Positions 20,048 through 29,716 are shown, numbered from the stretch's first letter. The stretch is DNA of 64,000 nt from Sulfuriferula sp. AH1 (GCF_002162035.1 NZ_CP021138.1:1488001-1552000); one strand, 5' to 3'. A program made the numbers and translations. Notes: generated by a model not told the origin, from the letters alone.

Positions 20048-23000
20048 TTAAACGTGGGCAATCCCGCTCCGCACGAGCAGATAATCCAGCCAGATATTGG
20101 TCAGTTTTTCCGCCATGGAATTCTGCGCAAGGCGTGCGTCCAGATTATCCATATCGACCCACTGCAACGGCTGATCCTGGCCTGCACAGGAAAATACCGC
20201 ACGTGTGCGCAGACCGGTAGCCGGATCGACATGCCATTGCAGGCATTGCGCACACACCCCCTGCAACATGCATTGCATGGGGCTGGGGACGGAACAGATG
20301 GCGGTGACATCGCTACGAAACCGGGTGCGCAAATCCCCTTGCATCGCGTCCTGCATCATGCGCAGCAACACCCGGCTGCCAATGACCAGCACACGGTCCA
20401 CGCTGGACAACGGAATCAGCGTAGCGGGATCGCTGCCTGCAAACTCGCCGTCGGCGTAGCGGCGCAGCATGGTCATGTAATCGCCAGTCAGGCTGCTATC
20501 CTGAGGACGCCGTGCAGGGATAGGATGGCCGCTCGCGGTACACCAGATCACCGCATCGGCTGCCTCCTCGAGCCGATCCTGCTGATACACCTCATCCGCA
20601 GTACGAAAGCCGGCGAAATACAATACCCGGTTGCCGCGGGCACGCAGCGCCGGGCCCAGCGTGCCCATCACAGCGGCTCCACGCCGGCCTGCCGTCACCA
20701 GTACGGTCTGATTCTCGGGCAATTCTGTCGCCTTTCCGGTCGGTCCCATCAGCACCACCGGCGTATTCACCTGCAATGTTGCGCATAATCGCGAGCTGGC
20801 GCCGGCTTCCAGTATCATTAGCGAGATCAGCCCGCTGTCCGTCTCCACTCTGGCGCCAGTCAACGCCATGCCCTCGGTTTGCAGGCGGGTGCCTTCCACC
20901 ATCGGGCTCAGGCTTTCATAATTCTGCAAGCGATAGAACTGGCCGGGATGGAAATTGCGCGCCGCCATCGGCGCGCGGATACCGAGTTCTATCACGCTGG
21001 GGCTGTGACGCCGCACACTGACCACACGCGGTTGCAGCATATCGACCATCCGTTCGCGGAACGCTGGATAATCATTGGGATCACCCGCAGCCTGCTGTCC
21101 AAGCACCTCCATGATCCGGGGATAGGTACGCATGCTGGACGCTATCGCCTTGACCACACTGCCATGGAACACCGGATGGGTGTCACCGATGAAAGTCACC
21201 CGGTGACTGTCGGACTCATAGGAAGTAAACGGTCCGGCGTTCGCCGCCTTGTTGTTCTGCGCCACTTTTACCGGCTGCAAACCGGCGGATGTTTCCACAT
21301 GCGGCATGAAATGCTCGCCCTGCATCTCGAAAGTGCCCGCATGCTCGCGTTCATATATCGTATTTGGCGCCGCGCCTGCCGCAGTAAAGATCGCACGCGC
21401 TGGCAACGTCACGACGCTGCCGCTGTCCTCCCATTTGCCTTCCGTGCTCAACTCGAAGCGCTGACAGGTCAGCGATTCCACATACGCGAACCGGTCCAGA
21501 TTCGCCTTCAGCGGCTGCATGCCCTCTGCGTAATAGATTCCCTCCTCCAGCGCCTTGCTGACCTCCTCGTGATTGCGCAGATAGGCTGGGGATTCATTCA
21601 TGCCGCGACGGTAAATCACTGTGACGCCACCCCAGGCATGCAGCAGCGGAATGAAATCGGGTAATTCGTTGGCGCTGGCGGCCCGCATGCGTTCATTACG
21701 TACTGCTTTGCCGTGCTCCAGGAATTCTTCCAGGATGCCGATGGATTCTTCATCAAGCTGCTCGCGCACCCTTGCTTCACCCAGTGTGCAGGCCAGCCGC
21801 TCATAACGCAGCAAAATCTTCTCCACCTGAGCGATATAATAAGCCTGCACTTCGGTGGCGGTATCGAGCGCGGTAAGGCCGCCGCCTATCACTATGGCAG
21901 GCAGGCGCACTTGCAGATTGGCCAGACTACTGGCCTTGGCCGCACCCGTCAACTGCAACGCCATCAGAAAATCGTTCGCCTGGCGCATGCCGCGCGCCAG
22001 ACTGTTCTCGATCACCACCACGCGCGGCAGCCCGGCGCCGGTCGCGATACTGACGTGATCGAATCCTAGCGCCCATGCATCCTCCAGCGTCACTGTGCCG
22101 CCCAGACGCACGCCGCCGAATACCTGAAACAGCCTGCGTCGGGCCAGGCTCAGGTAAATGAGTTTGAGAAAATTCTTGTCCCATCGCACCGTGATGCCAT
22201 ATTCGGCAACACCGCCAAATCCGGCCATGATGCGCGTATCGAGCTGCTCTTCCAGCGTTCCGTAATCACGTACCGCGCCATGCAGCAGCGCATCGGACAA
22301 CGGCTCGATTTTCAGGCCGTCGATCCCGACCACGGCACAGCCTTCCATGGTCAGATGATGCGCCATGGTGAAGCCCGCCGGCCCCATGCCGGCGATCAGC
22401 ACCTTTTTGCCGTTATAAGGTTTTGGCAGGTATTGCCGGGCGCGCAGCGGATTCCAGCGCGTCAGCAAATCGTATATTTCCACCCCCCAGGGGAGGTGCA
22501 ACACATCGGTAAGCACACGCGTCTCGATCTGCGGGATATCGACCGGCTCCTGTTTCTGATAAATGCAGGATTTCATGCAATCGTTACAGATACGATGCCC
22601 GGTGGCCGGCACCATGGGGTTATCCACCATCGCCATCGCCAGCGCGGCGATGTTCCGGCCGTCGCGCTTTAACAGATTCATTTCCGAAATCTTTTCTTCC
22701 AGCGGACACCCTGTCAGCAGCACACCGAGCGGGTTCTGCTTGAAGCCGCGCTCCGGCTCACCCTTTTTTTCCGGGAAGCCTTTCGAACAAAAATCGCCGT
22801 CATGCTCGTGACAGTAAATGCAGTAATGCACTTCCCCCATCACTGCCCGCTCGGTCATGCGCGGATCGGTCAGTTTGAAGCCATCGCGATGCCGCAATGC
22901 ATCCGGCAAACCCTCTACCCCGACAGCCCGCTCTCCGCTCCGCGGCTGAAACTCCACCAGATGCTGATAATCTATTCCCTGCGGCAAATTGAAACTGGCC

Positions 23001-23563
23001 CAGCTGCTGACGGCGGCGCGCCCTTGCTCATCGGTCAGGGCGAGCAGGCACCATTGCGTCAGTTTCTCTACCGCGTCCGCATTGCCGGGCTCGTCATGCA
23101 GCAAAGCCAGCCCGTAGCGCGCCACCGCAAACTCGCGATCGGCATACGCAGGCAACTCGCGTTCCAGCCAGATATCGAGTTCAGCGAAGCTTGCCGTTAC
23201 ATCCTTCACCAGCAAACGTTTGCGGGCACGTCTTTGCACATAGAGTTTCTTGAATTTGAGGACGACACCCTGGGAACGCACCTGCTCGCACAGTGCGGCG
23301 ACAGCTTGATCGATATTGAGCAGTTCGCTTATAAACGCCTCCAGCAGCGGCGCGCAAGCCAGCAACAAGGCACTGGTCTCGATGGGCGGCAGCCCTCCGC
23401 CATCTTGCCGATATTGCAGCAAGCGCGCATGCAGGTCAGAATCCCGCGCACTCACCCGAACCAGGAATGCATCGTCCAGCTGTTGCAATCCCTCCAGCGT
23501 AAACAGATCCGGAAACGTCAGCCCCGGTAGCGTCAAGGACGGATAACTGAATGACTCATTCAT
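20048..23563 (-). CDS. 1171-residue Fe-S flavoprotein, fused GltD/NfnB-like and NfnA-like modules
   Basis: One long chain with several redox modules. Residues 1-240 are helical with no known motif. A Cys cluster follows at about 248-286 (CIYCHEHDGDFC plus a later C) and 326-333 (CNDCMKSC), as in GltD-like FeS flavoproteins. FAD and NAD(P) Rossmann folds are at about 387 (VLIAGMGPAGFTMAHH) and 560 (AIVIGGGLTALDTATEV). From about 880 there is a ferredoxin-reductase-like domain (FHPGQFYRLQNY) ending in a DHODB-type cluster (MQCMLQGVCAQC and a later FSC). The order resembles NfnB fused to NfnA, so electron bifurcation is conceivable but unproven. Confidence 0.72.
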   Translation of the reverse strand: MNESFSYPSLTLPGLTFPDLFTLEGLQQLDDAFLVRVSARDSDLHARLLQYRQDGGGLPPIETSALLLACAPLLEAFISELLNIDQAVAALCEQVRSQGVVLKFKKLYVQRRARKRLLVKDVTASFAELDIWLERELPAYADREFAVARYGLALLHDEPGNADAVEKLTQWCLLALTDEQGRAAVSSWASFNLPQGIDYQHLVEFQPRSGERAVGVEGLPDALRHRDGFKLTDPRMTERAVMGEVHYCIYCHEHDGDFCSKGFPEKKGEPERGFKQNPLGVLLTGCPLEEKISEMNLLKRDGRNIAALAMAMVDNPMVPATGHRICNDCMKSCIYQKQEPVDIPQIETRVLTDVLHLPWGVEIYDLLTRWNPLRARQYLPKPYNGKKVLIAGMGPAGFTMAHHLTMEGCAVVGIDGLKIEPLSDALLHGAVRDYGTLEEQLDTRIMAGFGGVAEYGITVRWDKNFLKLIYLSLARRRLFQVFGGVRLGGTVTLEDAWALGFDHVSIATGAGLPRVVVIENSLARGMRQANDFLMALQLTGAAKASSLANLQVRLPAIVIGGGLTALDTATEVQAYYIAQVEKILLRYERLACTLGEARVREQLDEESIGILEEFLEHGKAVRNERMRAASANELPDFIPLLHAWGGVTVIYRRGMNESPAYLRNHEEVSKALEEGIYYAEGMQPLKANLDRFAYVESLTCQRFELSTEGKWEDSGSVVTLPARAIFTAAGAAPNTIYEREHAGTFEMQGEHFMPHVETSAGLQPVKVAQNNKAANAGPFTSYESDSHRVTFIGDTHPVFHGSVVKAIASSMRTYPRIMEVLGQQAAGDPNDYPAFRERMVDMLQPRVVSVRRHSPSVIELGIRAPMAARNFHPGQFYRLQNYESLSPMVEGTRLQTEGMALTGARVETDSGLISLMILEAGASSRLCATLQVNTPVVLMGPTGKATELPENQTVLVTAGRRGAAVMGTLGPALRARGNRVLYFAGFRTADEVYQQDRLEEAADAVIWCTASGHPIPARRPQDSSLTGDYMTMLRRYADGEFAGSDPATLIPLSSVDRVLVIGSRVLLRMMQDAMQGDLRTRFRSDVTAICSVPSPMQCMLQGVCAQCLQWHVDPATGLRTRAVFSCAGQDQPLQWVDMDNLDARLAQNSMAEKLTNIWLDYLLVRSGIAHV

Positions 23564-23650
23564 CGTGGCAAACCCTATGACAGGAAGTATATGAGGGATA
23601 ACAAGTATCGATAGCTTGGTTCATTTTAGCGTGAGTATTCTGACGAAAAC

Positions 23651-23690
23651 AACAAGGCCCTCAGCATTCGCCATGCTGAGGGCCTTGTTC
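23651..23690 (-). terminator. Strong hairpin terminator after the PhoX-like gene
   Basis: AACAAGGCCCTCAGCAT pairs perfectly with ATGCTGAGGGCCTTGTT around a short loop. It lies just past the stop of the minus-strand PhoX-like gene. The stem ends in TTGTT/AACAA, so the T tract is weak on both strands. Confidence 0.75.
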
Positions 23691-23708
23691 ACCGGGATTC
23701 GATATTGA

Positions 23709-25217
23709 TTAATTCGCCGCCGGGCCACTCATCAAATACAGCTGACCACCCTGTACCAGCTCGCCATCCAGCTTGTAATGCGCCTGAGTGGCGCCAAGCA
23801 GATATTTCTTGCCGGCATCGAACCAGACGGCATCCTTGACCAGCGCAGTCACATCAAGCACGCCGGAATTTTCTTCGTCCTTGGTCAAAAACCCAGGCTG
23901 GCCTTCGACAAAGCGCGCCGGATCAGAGACGAAAATCCGTCCGGTTTTTTTCGTGGCTGGGTCGAATTCCCAGATACCCGCCAAATGATCCTGCTTACCC
24001 GGATCTTCCTGAATATAAATCTTGCCGTCAGCGGTCATGGTGACGTTATCGAACATTTGCGCGCCGATGTCCTTGCTGTTTAATACAGGTTCGATAAAGC
24101 CGCCCGCTGCCGGGTTGGCAATCTGGTTAAAGGTCATCTTGTACAAACGGCTGTTGCCGTCAAAACGATCGGTCGTGACAAAATAGTAAACGTTAGGATG
24201 CTTCACATCCCACAAACCATCCTCTGGCCGGGCGAATGCCGTAATACCGCGCTCGCGGCTATCCGCCATCAAATCCATGCCCGACTTGTTCGCTGCCTTG
24301 CCATTACCGAACATGGGTTCCAGTACGAATGCGCCGATTACGCCCTGCTCCGAATTCTCGATCGCATCCGCAGTCTTGACGCCATACAGCTTGCCGCCGG
24401 TCAAACCGGCCTGTTCGATTTCGCTGCCGTTCTTCTGTTTCTGACCGATATAGAAATACACGTTACCCGGCATCACATCGTTATTCATCGCGACCAGCGT
24501 CATATCGCCAGTCGCAGGATGCGCCAGCACATTTTCGATCGCAAATTTTCCCATATCCGGCAATTCAAAACTGGTACCGGCATTGTCGCCAGTCGCAATA
24601 TGCGCAAATACGCGACCTTCCGGCGTAGTTTCTTCACCGTTCAGGAATATCCTGCCAGGGTAACCCTTGCTGCTGCCGGCATTGTACAGCGCGCTCGCGG
24701 CTGGCAAATCGGCCGAACAAAAACGATCGAAGCTATTGGCCCTGTTGTAGATATAGCTTGAAGAGGCGGTATCCCAGGTAAATACCTGCTTGATCAGATC
24801 CTCACCTTTAGTGGCTTTCAGCGTATTTTTATCGAATACCCACTGCGATACGAATGCACCCTTTTCGCCATGGGCACGGGCTATCCCTTCGGTTGGTTTC
24901 AACTCGTGATCCATCAATACAATCAGATTGGCTTTATCGCTGTAAGCACCCAAACCGTCAGGCACGCCTACCATTTGATAGGGCTTGCCGTCCGCCTTCA
25001 TATTCACAGAGTCTCCGGCCGTCAACAGCGGCATGACATGCCAGCCGGCGGCTGTAGGAATGATATAGGCAGTTTGTTTGGTAACAGGCGCAGGCTGGGT
25101 AGCCGCTTTGGACAATGGCATCGCCTTTTGCTCCGATTGAAGCGGATGCGTGGCACATCCGGCCAAAGGCAAACTCGTGATAACCAGGGCAGTCAGAATA
25201 TTGAAACGGAATGGCAT
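23709..25217 (-). CDS. PhoX-like (DUF839) lipoprotein
   Basis: 502 residues. Signal with lipobox LAGC near residue 20, so it is probably lipid-anchored in the periplasm or outer membrane. The rest is a beta-propeller-like protein of the PhoX/DUF839 type: VPDGLGAYSD, LMDHELKPTEG, FLNGEETTPEGRVFAH, and a late segment with YIQEDPG and IWEFDPATK. PhoX enzymes are calcium- and iron-dependent phosphatases that bind metal through such acidic loops. Catalytic activity here is inferred from family only. A strong terminator follows. Confidence 0.75.
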   Translation of the reverse strand: MPFRFNILTALVITSLPLAGCATHPLQSEQKAMPLSKAATQPAPVTKQTAYIIPTAAGWHVMPLLTAGDSVNMKADGKPYQMVGVPDGLGAYSDKANLIVLMDHELKPTEGIARAHGEKGAFVSQWVFDKNTLKATKGEDLIKQVFTWDTASSSYIYNRANSFDRFCSADLPAASALYNAGSSKGYPGRIFLNGEETTPEGRVFAHIATGDNAGTSFELPDMGKFAIENVLAHPATGDMTLVAMNNDVMPGNVYFYIGQKQKNGSEIEQAGLTGGKLYGVKTADAIENSEQGVIGAFVLEPMFGNGKAANKSGMDLMADSRERGITAFARPEDGLWDVKHPNVYYFVTTDRFDGNSRLYKMTFNQIANPAAGGFIEPVLNSKDIGAQMFDNVTMTADGKIYIQEDPGKQDHLAGIWEFDPATKKTGRIFVSDPARFVEGQPGFLTKDEENSGVLDVTALVKDAVWFDAGKKYLLGATQAHYKLDGELVQGGQLYLMSGPAAN

Positions 25218-25313
25218 AGAAAACCTCTAAGTTAGTTAATAAAGCCACGCCAGTCTATCGGCCAATTATGACAGCAGGATTTCAGCAAGCTTTCCGACAG
25301 GAAATATATTTAC

Positions 25314-25685
25314 TTATCCGCATATAAATTCAAGCGCGTTGCCATCCGGGTCACGACAGAATAACGCACCGCGCCCGGACTGACTAAGCGTAAAATGAAT
25401 GTCAGCTTTTGTTAAGCGTTCTTTCAGCTCATGCATATCGCTAATGACAAATGCAGCATGGCGATCACGTCCGCCATGCTCCGGCCGCACCAGTCCCGCT
25501 TCGGGGTTAGGCAGACACATCAGATGGATTTGCGTTGACCCGATGTCGTACCAGACACCAGCGAAAGACATTGTGGGACGAGCCTGGTTGATTTCCAGAC
25601 CGAGTATGCCTTCATAAAAATCGCGTGCTCGCTGTAAATCTGCCACCAGTAACGAGATATGACGAAACGCTACCATTAAACTCAT
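25314..25685 (-). CDS. VOC/glyoxalase-superfamily protein
   Basis: 123 residues with paired beta-alpha-beta units: FRHISLLVADLQRARDFYEG (metal-ligand His) and CRDPDGNALEFI (metal-ligand Glu) at the end. The fold covers glyoxalase I, ring-cleavage dioxygenases and fosfomycin-type resistance proteins, and nothing here selects among them. Its start overlaps the DMT transporter stop as ATGA, so the two are co-translated. Confidence 0.87.
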   Translation of the reverse strand: MSLMVAFRHISLLVADLQRARDFYEGILGLEINQARPTMSFAGVWYDIGSTQIHLMCLPNPEAGLVRPEHGGRDRHAAFVISDMHELKERLTKADIHFTLSQSGRGALFCRDPDGNALEFICG

Positions 25686-26575
25686 TTTGAATGCTCCTGT
25701 TCAAGCTTTCCGGAAAACAGACTGGCAATCATGATCATCGCCGCGCCGACCCACTCCCTGGCGCTGAGAGACTCGCCCGCCAGCCAGTATGAGCTGATCG
25801 CGGCGACCACCAGCTCGAATAACAGAATCACGATGGCGCGATTGGCCGCGACGTGCATCAAGCCATACTGTATGCACAAGGTAACGCCTATCATTGCCAG
25901 CGCAACAAGCAACAAGGCACCCCATAACAGCGCGGTATAGTCGCCCACCCCGGCGAATACCGCAGGCTGCATCAACAGCAAGGGCAGCGGCGCCAGCGTC
26001 CCGCCTATCCAGATGCCGATGGATTTGGCTTCGATAGTGATCATGTCGGTTTTCTTGATCAGCACATTGGTAAAGGCAAAACTCATGCCGACGGACAAAC
26101 CTACCCACTCAGCAGTATTGGCCGGGAGCGGCAATCGTCCGTCAGCCTGCCATAACATGACCATCGCGCCGGTCAACGCCAATACGATAATAAAATACCC
26201 CAGACGGCCTAAGCGTTCGCCAAGCATCCACCACGAAAAAAGGATGGTCCATAACGGTGCCAGATAAAACAGCAACAACACACGTATGATTTCACCGTGG
26301 ATTACCGCCATGACATAACCGGTATTTGTCCATCCCGAAGTGATGATGATCGCCAACCAGAACCATTTTGCATTAACAATGCTTTTCAAGTGTCTGAAAT
26401 AAAAAGGCAAGCCGATGATCAGCGCGATGCCGTAGGAGATGAACGTGGACATCAACCCGGATACGCCCATCTCGTTCAGCCAGCGATAGGGGTACCAGAT
26501 AGCGCCCCATAAAGCGGCGCTGGCCAACAAAGCCGCTATCGGCAGAACTGTGTTTTTGTTATTTGAGTGCATCAT
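25682..26575 (-). CDS. DMT-superfamily (EamA) transporter
   Basis: 297 residues with about ten hydrophobic helices in two repeats of the EamA type. Visible landmarks are ALWGAIWYPYRWLNEMGVSG, FYLAPLWTILFSWWMLGE at the end of the first repeat, and VILLFELVVAAISSYWLAGE near the end of the second. Such inner-membrane proteins usually export metabolites or amino acids, but the substrate is unknown. It is coupled to the VOC gene behind it. Confidence 0.88.
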   Translation of the reverse strand: MMHSNNKNTVLPIAALLASAALWGAIWYPYRWLNEMGVSGLMSTFISYGIALIIGLPFYFRHLKSIVNAKWFWLAIIITSGWTNTGYVMAVIHGEIIRVLLLFYLAPLWTILFSWWMLGERLGRLGYFIIVLALTGAMVMLWQADGRLPLPANTAEWVGLSVGMSFAFTNVLIKKTDMITIEAKSIGIWIGGTLAPLPLLLMQPAVFAGVGDYTALLWGALLLVALAMIGVTLCIQYGLMHVAANRAIVILLFELVVAAISSYWLAGESLSAREWVGAAMIMIASLFSGKLEQEHSK

Positions 26576-26737
26576 CCTGAATCCGGTGTTGACCGCTTAT
26601 TTGATAAATTAATCTGACGACTGCAAGGTTAAATCCTGCTCATATTTCCCGTTGACTACCCGTGCGATCGCGTTTGCAACCCGTCAAACTGCCGGGTTTA
26701 GGATTATAATATCGGTTTTCCTCAATGCGTTTGGGCT

Positions 26738-27937
26738 ATGAACCCTTATCTTGACCTTTTACAACCCTATCCGTTTCAAAAATTACGGGAGCTTTTCGCC
26801 GGAATTACTCCGTCGTCCGAATACACCGCGATCAATCTGTCGATAGGTGAACCCAAACACGCTACGCCGGCATTCATCAAGGAAGCGCTGATCGCCAACC
26901 TCGATGGTCTCGCCAGCTATCCGCTTACCGCGGGGTTGCCTACATTGCGGCTCGCCATCTCCAACTGGATCGCGCGGCGCTACGATATCCCTGCCCCCAA
27001 TCCTGAAACGCAGATTTTGCCGGTCAACGGCAGTCGCGAGGCCTTGTTCGCGTTCGCGCAAACGATTGTCGACCCGTGCTTTGATCAACCGGTCGTCATC
27101 TCGCCCAACCCGTTTTACCAGATTTATGAAGGCGCTGCATTACTGGCTGGCGCCCAGCCGTATTACCTGCCGACACTGCCTGAAAACGGCTACCGCATGG
27201 ATTTTACCAGTGTGCCTGAATCGGTGCTGGCACGCACGCAATTGATTTACGTGTGCTCGCCGGGCAACCCGACCGGCCGGGTCATGACGCTGGAGGAATG
27301 GCGCGCGCTGTTTGCATTGTCCGACCGCTACGGTTTTGCCATTGCCGCCGACGAATGCTATTCCGAAATCTATTTCGATGAAGCCCATCCGCCGCTGGGC
27401 GCCATGCAGGCTGCGCAGCAACTGGGCCGCACTGACTACAGGAATCTGGTGGTATTTTCCAGCCTGTCCAAACGCTCCAATGTCCCCGGCATGCGCTCGG
27501 GCTTTGTCGCCGGTGATGCTGCCATCATCGCCAAATTCCTGCTCTACCGCACCTATCACGGCTCCGCCATGTCGCCCAGCGTGCAAATGGCCAGTGTCGC
27601 AGCGTGGAATGACGAAGCCCATGTGGTGGAAAACCGTCGCCTGTATGCCGAAAAATTCGCTGCCGTACAGCCCATGCTCAACAGCGTCATGCCTGCCGCG
27701 ATGCCGGATGCCGCATTCTACCTGTGGATACGCGTCCCCCACGGCGATGACGCTGCGTTTGCCCGCAAGCTCTATCAGGACTATCACGTCACCGTACTGC
27801 CCGGCTCCTTTCTCGCCCGCGATTTCGCGGACAGCAATCCCGGCGCAGGCTTCATCCGTATCGCGCTGGTTGCCTCACTCGCCGAATGCGTCGATGCCGC
27901 AACCCGTATCCAGCAATTAATCACCCACACCAGTTAA
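26738..27937 (+). CDS. dapC: Succinyldiaminopimelate transaminase
   Basis: 399 residues, aminotransferase class I/II. MNPYLDLLQPYPFQKLRELF and INLSIGEPKH are typical of proteobacterial DapC. PLP features are YVCSPGNPTGRVM, the aspartate in AADECYSEIYF, and the Schiff-base lysine in SSLSKRSNVPGMRSGF. It makes N-succinyl-diaminopimelate in the lysine/peptidoglycan pathway. The next gene, dapD, makes its substrate pathway partner, 18 bases downstream, so they form an operon. A TATAAT-like box lies at 26705. Confidence 0.93.
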   Translation: MNPYLDLLQPYPFQKLRELFAGITPSSEYTAINLSIGEPKHATPAFIKEALIANLDGLASYPLTAGLPTLRLAISNWIARRYDIPAPNPETQILPVNGSREALFAFAQTIVDPCFDQPVVISPNPFYQIYEGAALLAGAQPYYLPTLPENGYRMDFTSVPESVLARTQLIYVCSPGNPTGRVMTLEEWRALFALSDRYGFAIAADECYSEIYFDEAHPPLGAMQAAQQLGRTDYRNLVVFSSLSKRSNVPGMRSGFVAGDAAIIAKFLLYRTYHGSAMSPSVQMASVAAWNDEAHVVENRRLYAEKFAAVQPMLNSVMPAAMPDAAFYLWIRVPHGDDAAFARKLYQDYHVTVLPGSFLARDFADSNPGAGFIRIALVASLAECVDAATRIQQLITHTS

Positions 27938-27955
27938 CATTAAAAAGGAAACAAA

Positions 27956-28777
27956 ATGACCGAAATCCAGCAACTCATCGAAGAAGCTTTCGAACGCCGC
28001 GCCGACATCAACCCGCGCAACGCCGAACCCAGGCTCAAGGACGCCATAGCCCATGTGCTGGAAGAGCTGGACAAAGGCCGCCTGCGCGTCGCCAGCAAGG
28101 AAAACGGCGAGTGGGTCACCCATCAGTGGCTGAAAAAGGCGGTGCTGCTGTCATTCCGTCTGGAAGACAACTACTTCATCAAAGGCGGTTTCACCAACTA
28201 CTTCGACAAGGTCCCGTCCAAATTCGCTGACTATAACAGCCGCGACTTCCGTGAAGGCGGCTTCCGCGTAGTGCCGCCTGCTGCAGCACGCCGCGGCTCG
28301 TTCATCGGCAAAAACGTGGTGCTGATGCCTTCCTACGTCAACATCGGCGCCTACGTCGATGAAGGCACCATGGTCGACACCTGGGCCACCGTCGGCTCCT
28401 GTGCCCAGATCGGCAAGAACGTCCACCTGTCAGGCGGCGTCGGCATCGGCGGCGTGCTGGAGCCTGTGCAGGCCAACCCCACCATCATCGGCGACAACTG
28501 CTTCATCGGTGCACGCTCGGAAGTGGTCGAAGGTGTCATCGTCGAAGATAACGTCGTCATATCCATGGGCGTATATATCGGCCAAAGCACCAAAATCTAT
28601 GATCGCGAAACCGGCGAAGTCATGTACGGCCGCGTTCCGGCCGGCTCCGTGGTCGTCAGCGGCAACCTGCCTTCCAAAGACGGGAGCTACAGCCTGTACT
28701 GCGCCGTGATTGTGAAGAAAGTGGATGAAAAAACGCGATCAAAGGTTGGTATTAACGAGCTGCTACGCGGAATTTGA
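27956..28777 (+). CDS. dapD: Tetrahydrodipicolinate N-succinyltransferase
   Basis: 273 residues, the standard DapD length. N-terminal helical domain, then left-handed beta-helix hexapeptide repeats ([49 protein letters not shown]) and the C-terminal end [15 protein letters not shown]. It succinylates tetrahydrodipicolinate on the way to diaminopimelate and lysine. The ribosome site aaaggaaac precedes ATG. A second, diverged version of the last 17 codons lies 142 bases downstream. Confidence 0.96.
   Translation: MTEIQQLIEEAFERRADINPRNAEPRLKDAIAHVLEELDKGRLRVASKENGEWVTHQWLKKAVLLSFRLEDNYFIKGGFTNYFDKVPSKFADYNSRDFREGGFRVVPPAAARRGSFIGKNVVLMPSYVNIGAYVDEGTMVDTWATVGSCAQIGKNVHLSGGVGIGGVLEPVQANPTIIGDNCFIGARSEVVEGVIVEDNVVISMGVYIGQSTKIYDRETGEVMYGRVPAGSVVVSGNLPSKDGSYSLYCAVIVKKVDEKTRSKVGINELLRGI
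28727..28777 (+). repeat. Direct repeat copy 1: 3' end of dapD
   Basis: Last 16 codons plus stop of dapD. It matches 28869-28919 at 37 of 51 positions; most differences fall at third codon positions and leave [14 protein letters not shown] unchanged. Confidence 0.9.
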
Positions 28778-28805
28778 TACATATTCAATATAACCGCAGT
28801 AAATT

Positions 28806-28880
28806 GCGTTTTTCGGTGAGGGCTAACATGCACATCGGGCATGTTAAGCCGCAAAGCGGCGGCCTAGCCAAAAAACGCGC
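28806..28880. repeat. Large imperfect palindrome between the dapD tails
   Basis: The outer arms GCGTTTTTCGGTGAGGGC (from about 28807) and GGCCTAGCCAAAAAACGC (to about 28878) pair imperfectly. Inside are two smaller hairpins: GGCTAACATGC with GCATGTTAAGCC, and GCCGC-AAA-GCGGC. The whole could form a cruciform or a folded RNA tail. It carries no gene. Confidence 0.65.
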
Positions 28881-28919
28881 TCAAAAATGGGCATCAATGA
28901 ACTTTTACGGGGGATTTAA
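28869..28919 (+). repeat. Direct repeat copy 2: displaced dapD tail
   Basis: Encodes [17 protein letters not shown] and stop, without any upstream dapD sequence. The mostly synonymous divergence from copy 1 says it came from a functional dapD of another lineage. It overlaps the stop codon of the minus-strand PhzF-like gene by 3-4 bases and marks the left edge of the accessory region. Confidence 0.9.
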
Positions 28920-29716
28920 GTAAACTTTCGGCATGGATTGAAGATGATTTCCGCCTCCATGAATGTGACCGCACAGCCGGAAAGCACGACACGATCGGCT
29001 TTCACCTCGCAGGTGAGGGTGCCGCCGCGCCTGGAAACCTGCCTGGCACGGAGGATATTCCTCCCAAGCTTGCTGGCCCAGTACGGCGCAAGCGCGCAAT
29101 GCGCAGAGCCAGTCACGGGGTCTTCAGGAATGCCGAATTTGGGAGCGAAAAAACGGCTGACGAAATCGGTATCCGTGCCGGGTGCGGTAACGATGACACC
29201 GCGCAAATCAAGCTGGGCCAGCAGATTTTGGTCAGGCATAATGGCGCGAACGATTGCCTCGCTATCGAAAACCGCCAGATAATCATCTGCAGCCAATACT
29301 TCAACAGGACGCTGGCCGAGGCCTTTGACCAATGTCTCGATAACATTGCAAGGCCTGAGCAAACGGGCAGGGAAATTCATTTCCAACAACCGCCCCTTCT
29401 TTTCAACGAACAGATCGCCACTACGTGTTTCAAAAGTAACCACTGACCCGGAATAGCCCAGAATATCGAAAATGACATGTGCCGTTGCCAACGTGGCATG
29501 ACCGCACAGATCAACCTCCTTTACTGGCGTAAACCAGCGTAACTCGAAACCTTTTTCCGAGGGGACAAAAAAAGCCGTTTCGGATAAATTATTTTCCTCC
29601 GCTATAGACTGGAGAAGATCGTTGTCAAGCCAGCCTGGCAGTAGACACACTGCGGCCGGGTTGCCTTCAAATGCACGGGTCGCGAATGCATCCACCTGAT
29701 ATTGTTTAATTCTCAT
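28916..29716 (-). CDS. PhzF-family isomerase/epimerase
   Basis: About 266 residues from the ATG at 29716, which lies inside the end of the thioesterase gene (11-base overlap). PhzF fold in two similar halves: IKQYQVDAFATRAFEGNPAAV at the start, catalytic Glu in NNLSETAFFV, VDLCGHATLATAHV and FGIPEDPVTGSAHCAL. PhzF is the isomerase of phenazine biosynthesis, but most homologues are outside phenazine clusters and of unknown substrate. No other phenazine genes are present, so that role is unlikely. Confidence 0.9.
   Translation of the reverse strand: MRIKQYQVDAFATRAFEGNPAAVCLLPGWLDNDLLQSIAEENNLSETAFFVPSEKGFELRWFTPVKEVDLCGHATLATAHVIFDILGYSGSVVTFETRSGDLFVEKKGRLLEMNFPARLLRPCNVIETLVKGLGQRPVEVLAADDYLAVFDSEAIVRAIMPDQNLLAQLDLRGVIVTAPGTDTDFVSRFFAPKFGIPEDPVTGSAHCALAPYWASKLGRNILRARQVSRRGGTLTCEVKADRVVLSGCAVTFMEAEIIFNPCRKFT

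Noticed and set aside
28828-28858. GGCTAAC ... GTTAAGC as an orphan attC site near dapD
   Set aside because: The two core-like motifs are only about 30 bases apart, far too close for an attC, and the bases between form a simple hairpin.
28916-29716. Phenazine biosynthesis locus
   Set aside because: Only a PhzF-like gene is present; none of the other phz genes is found and PhzF homologues are widespread.
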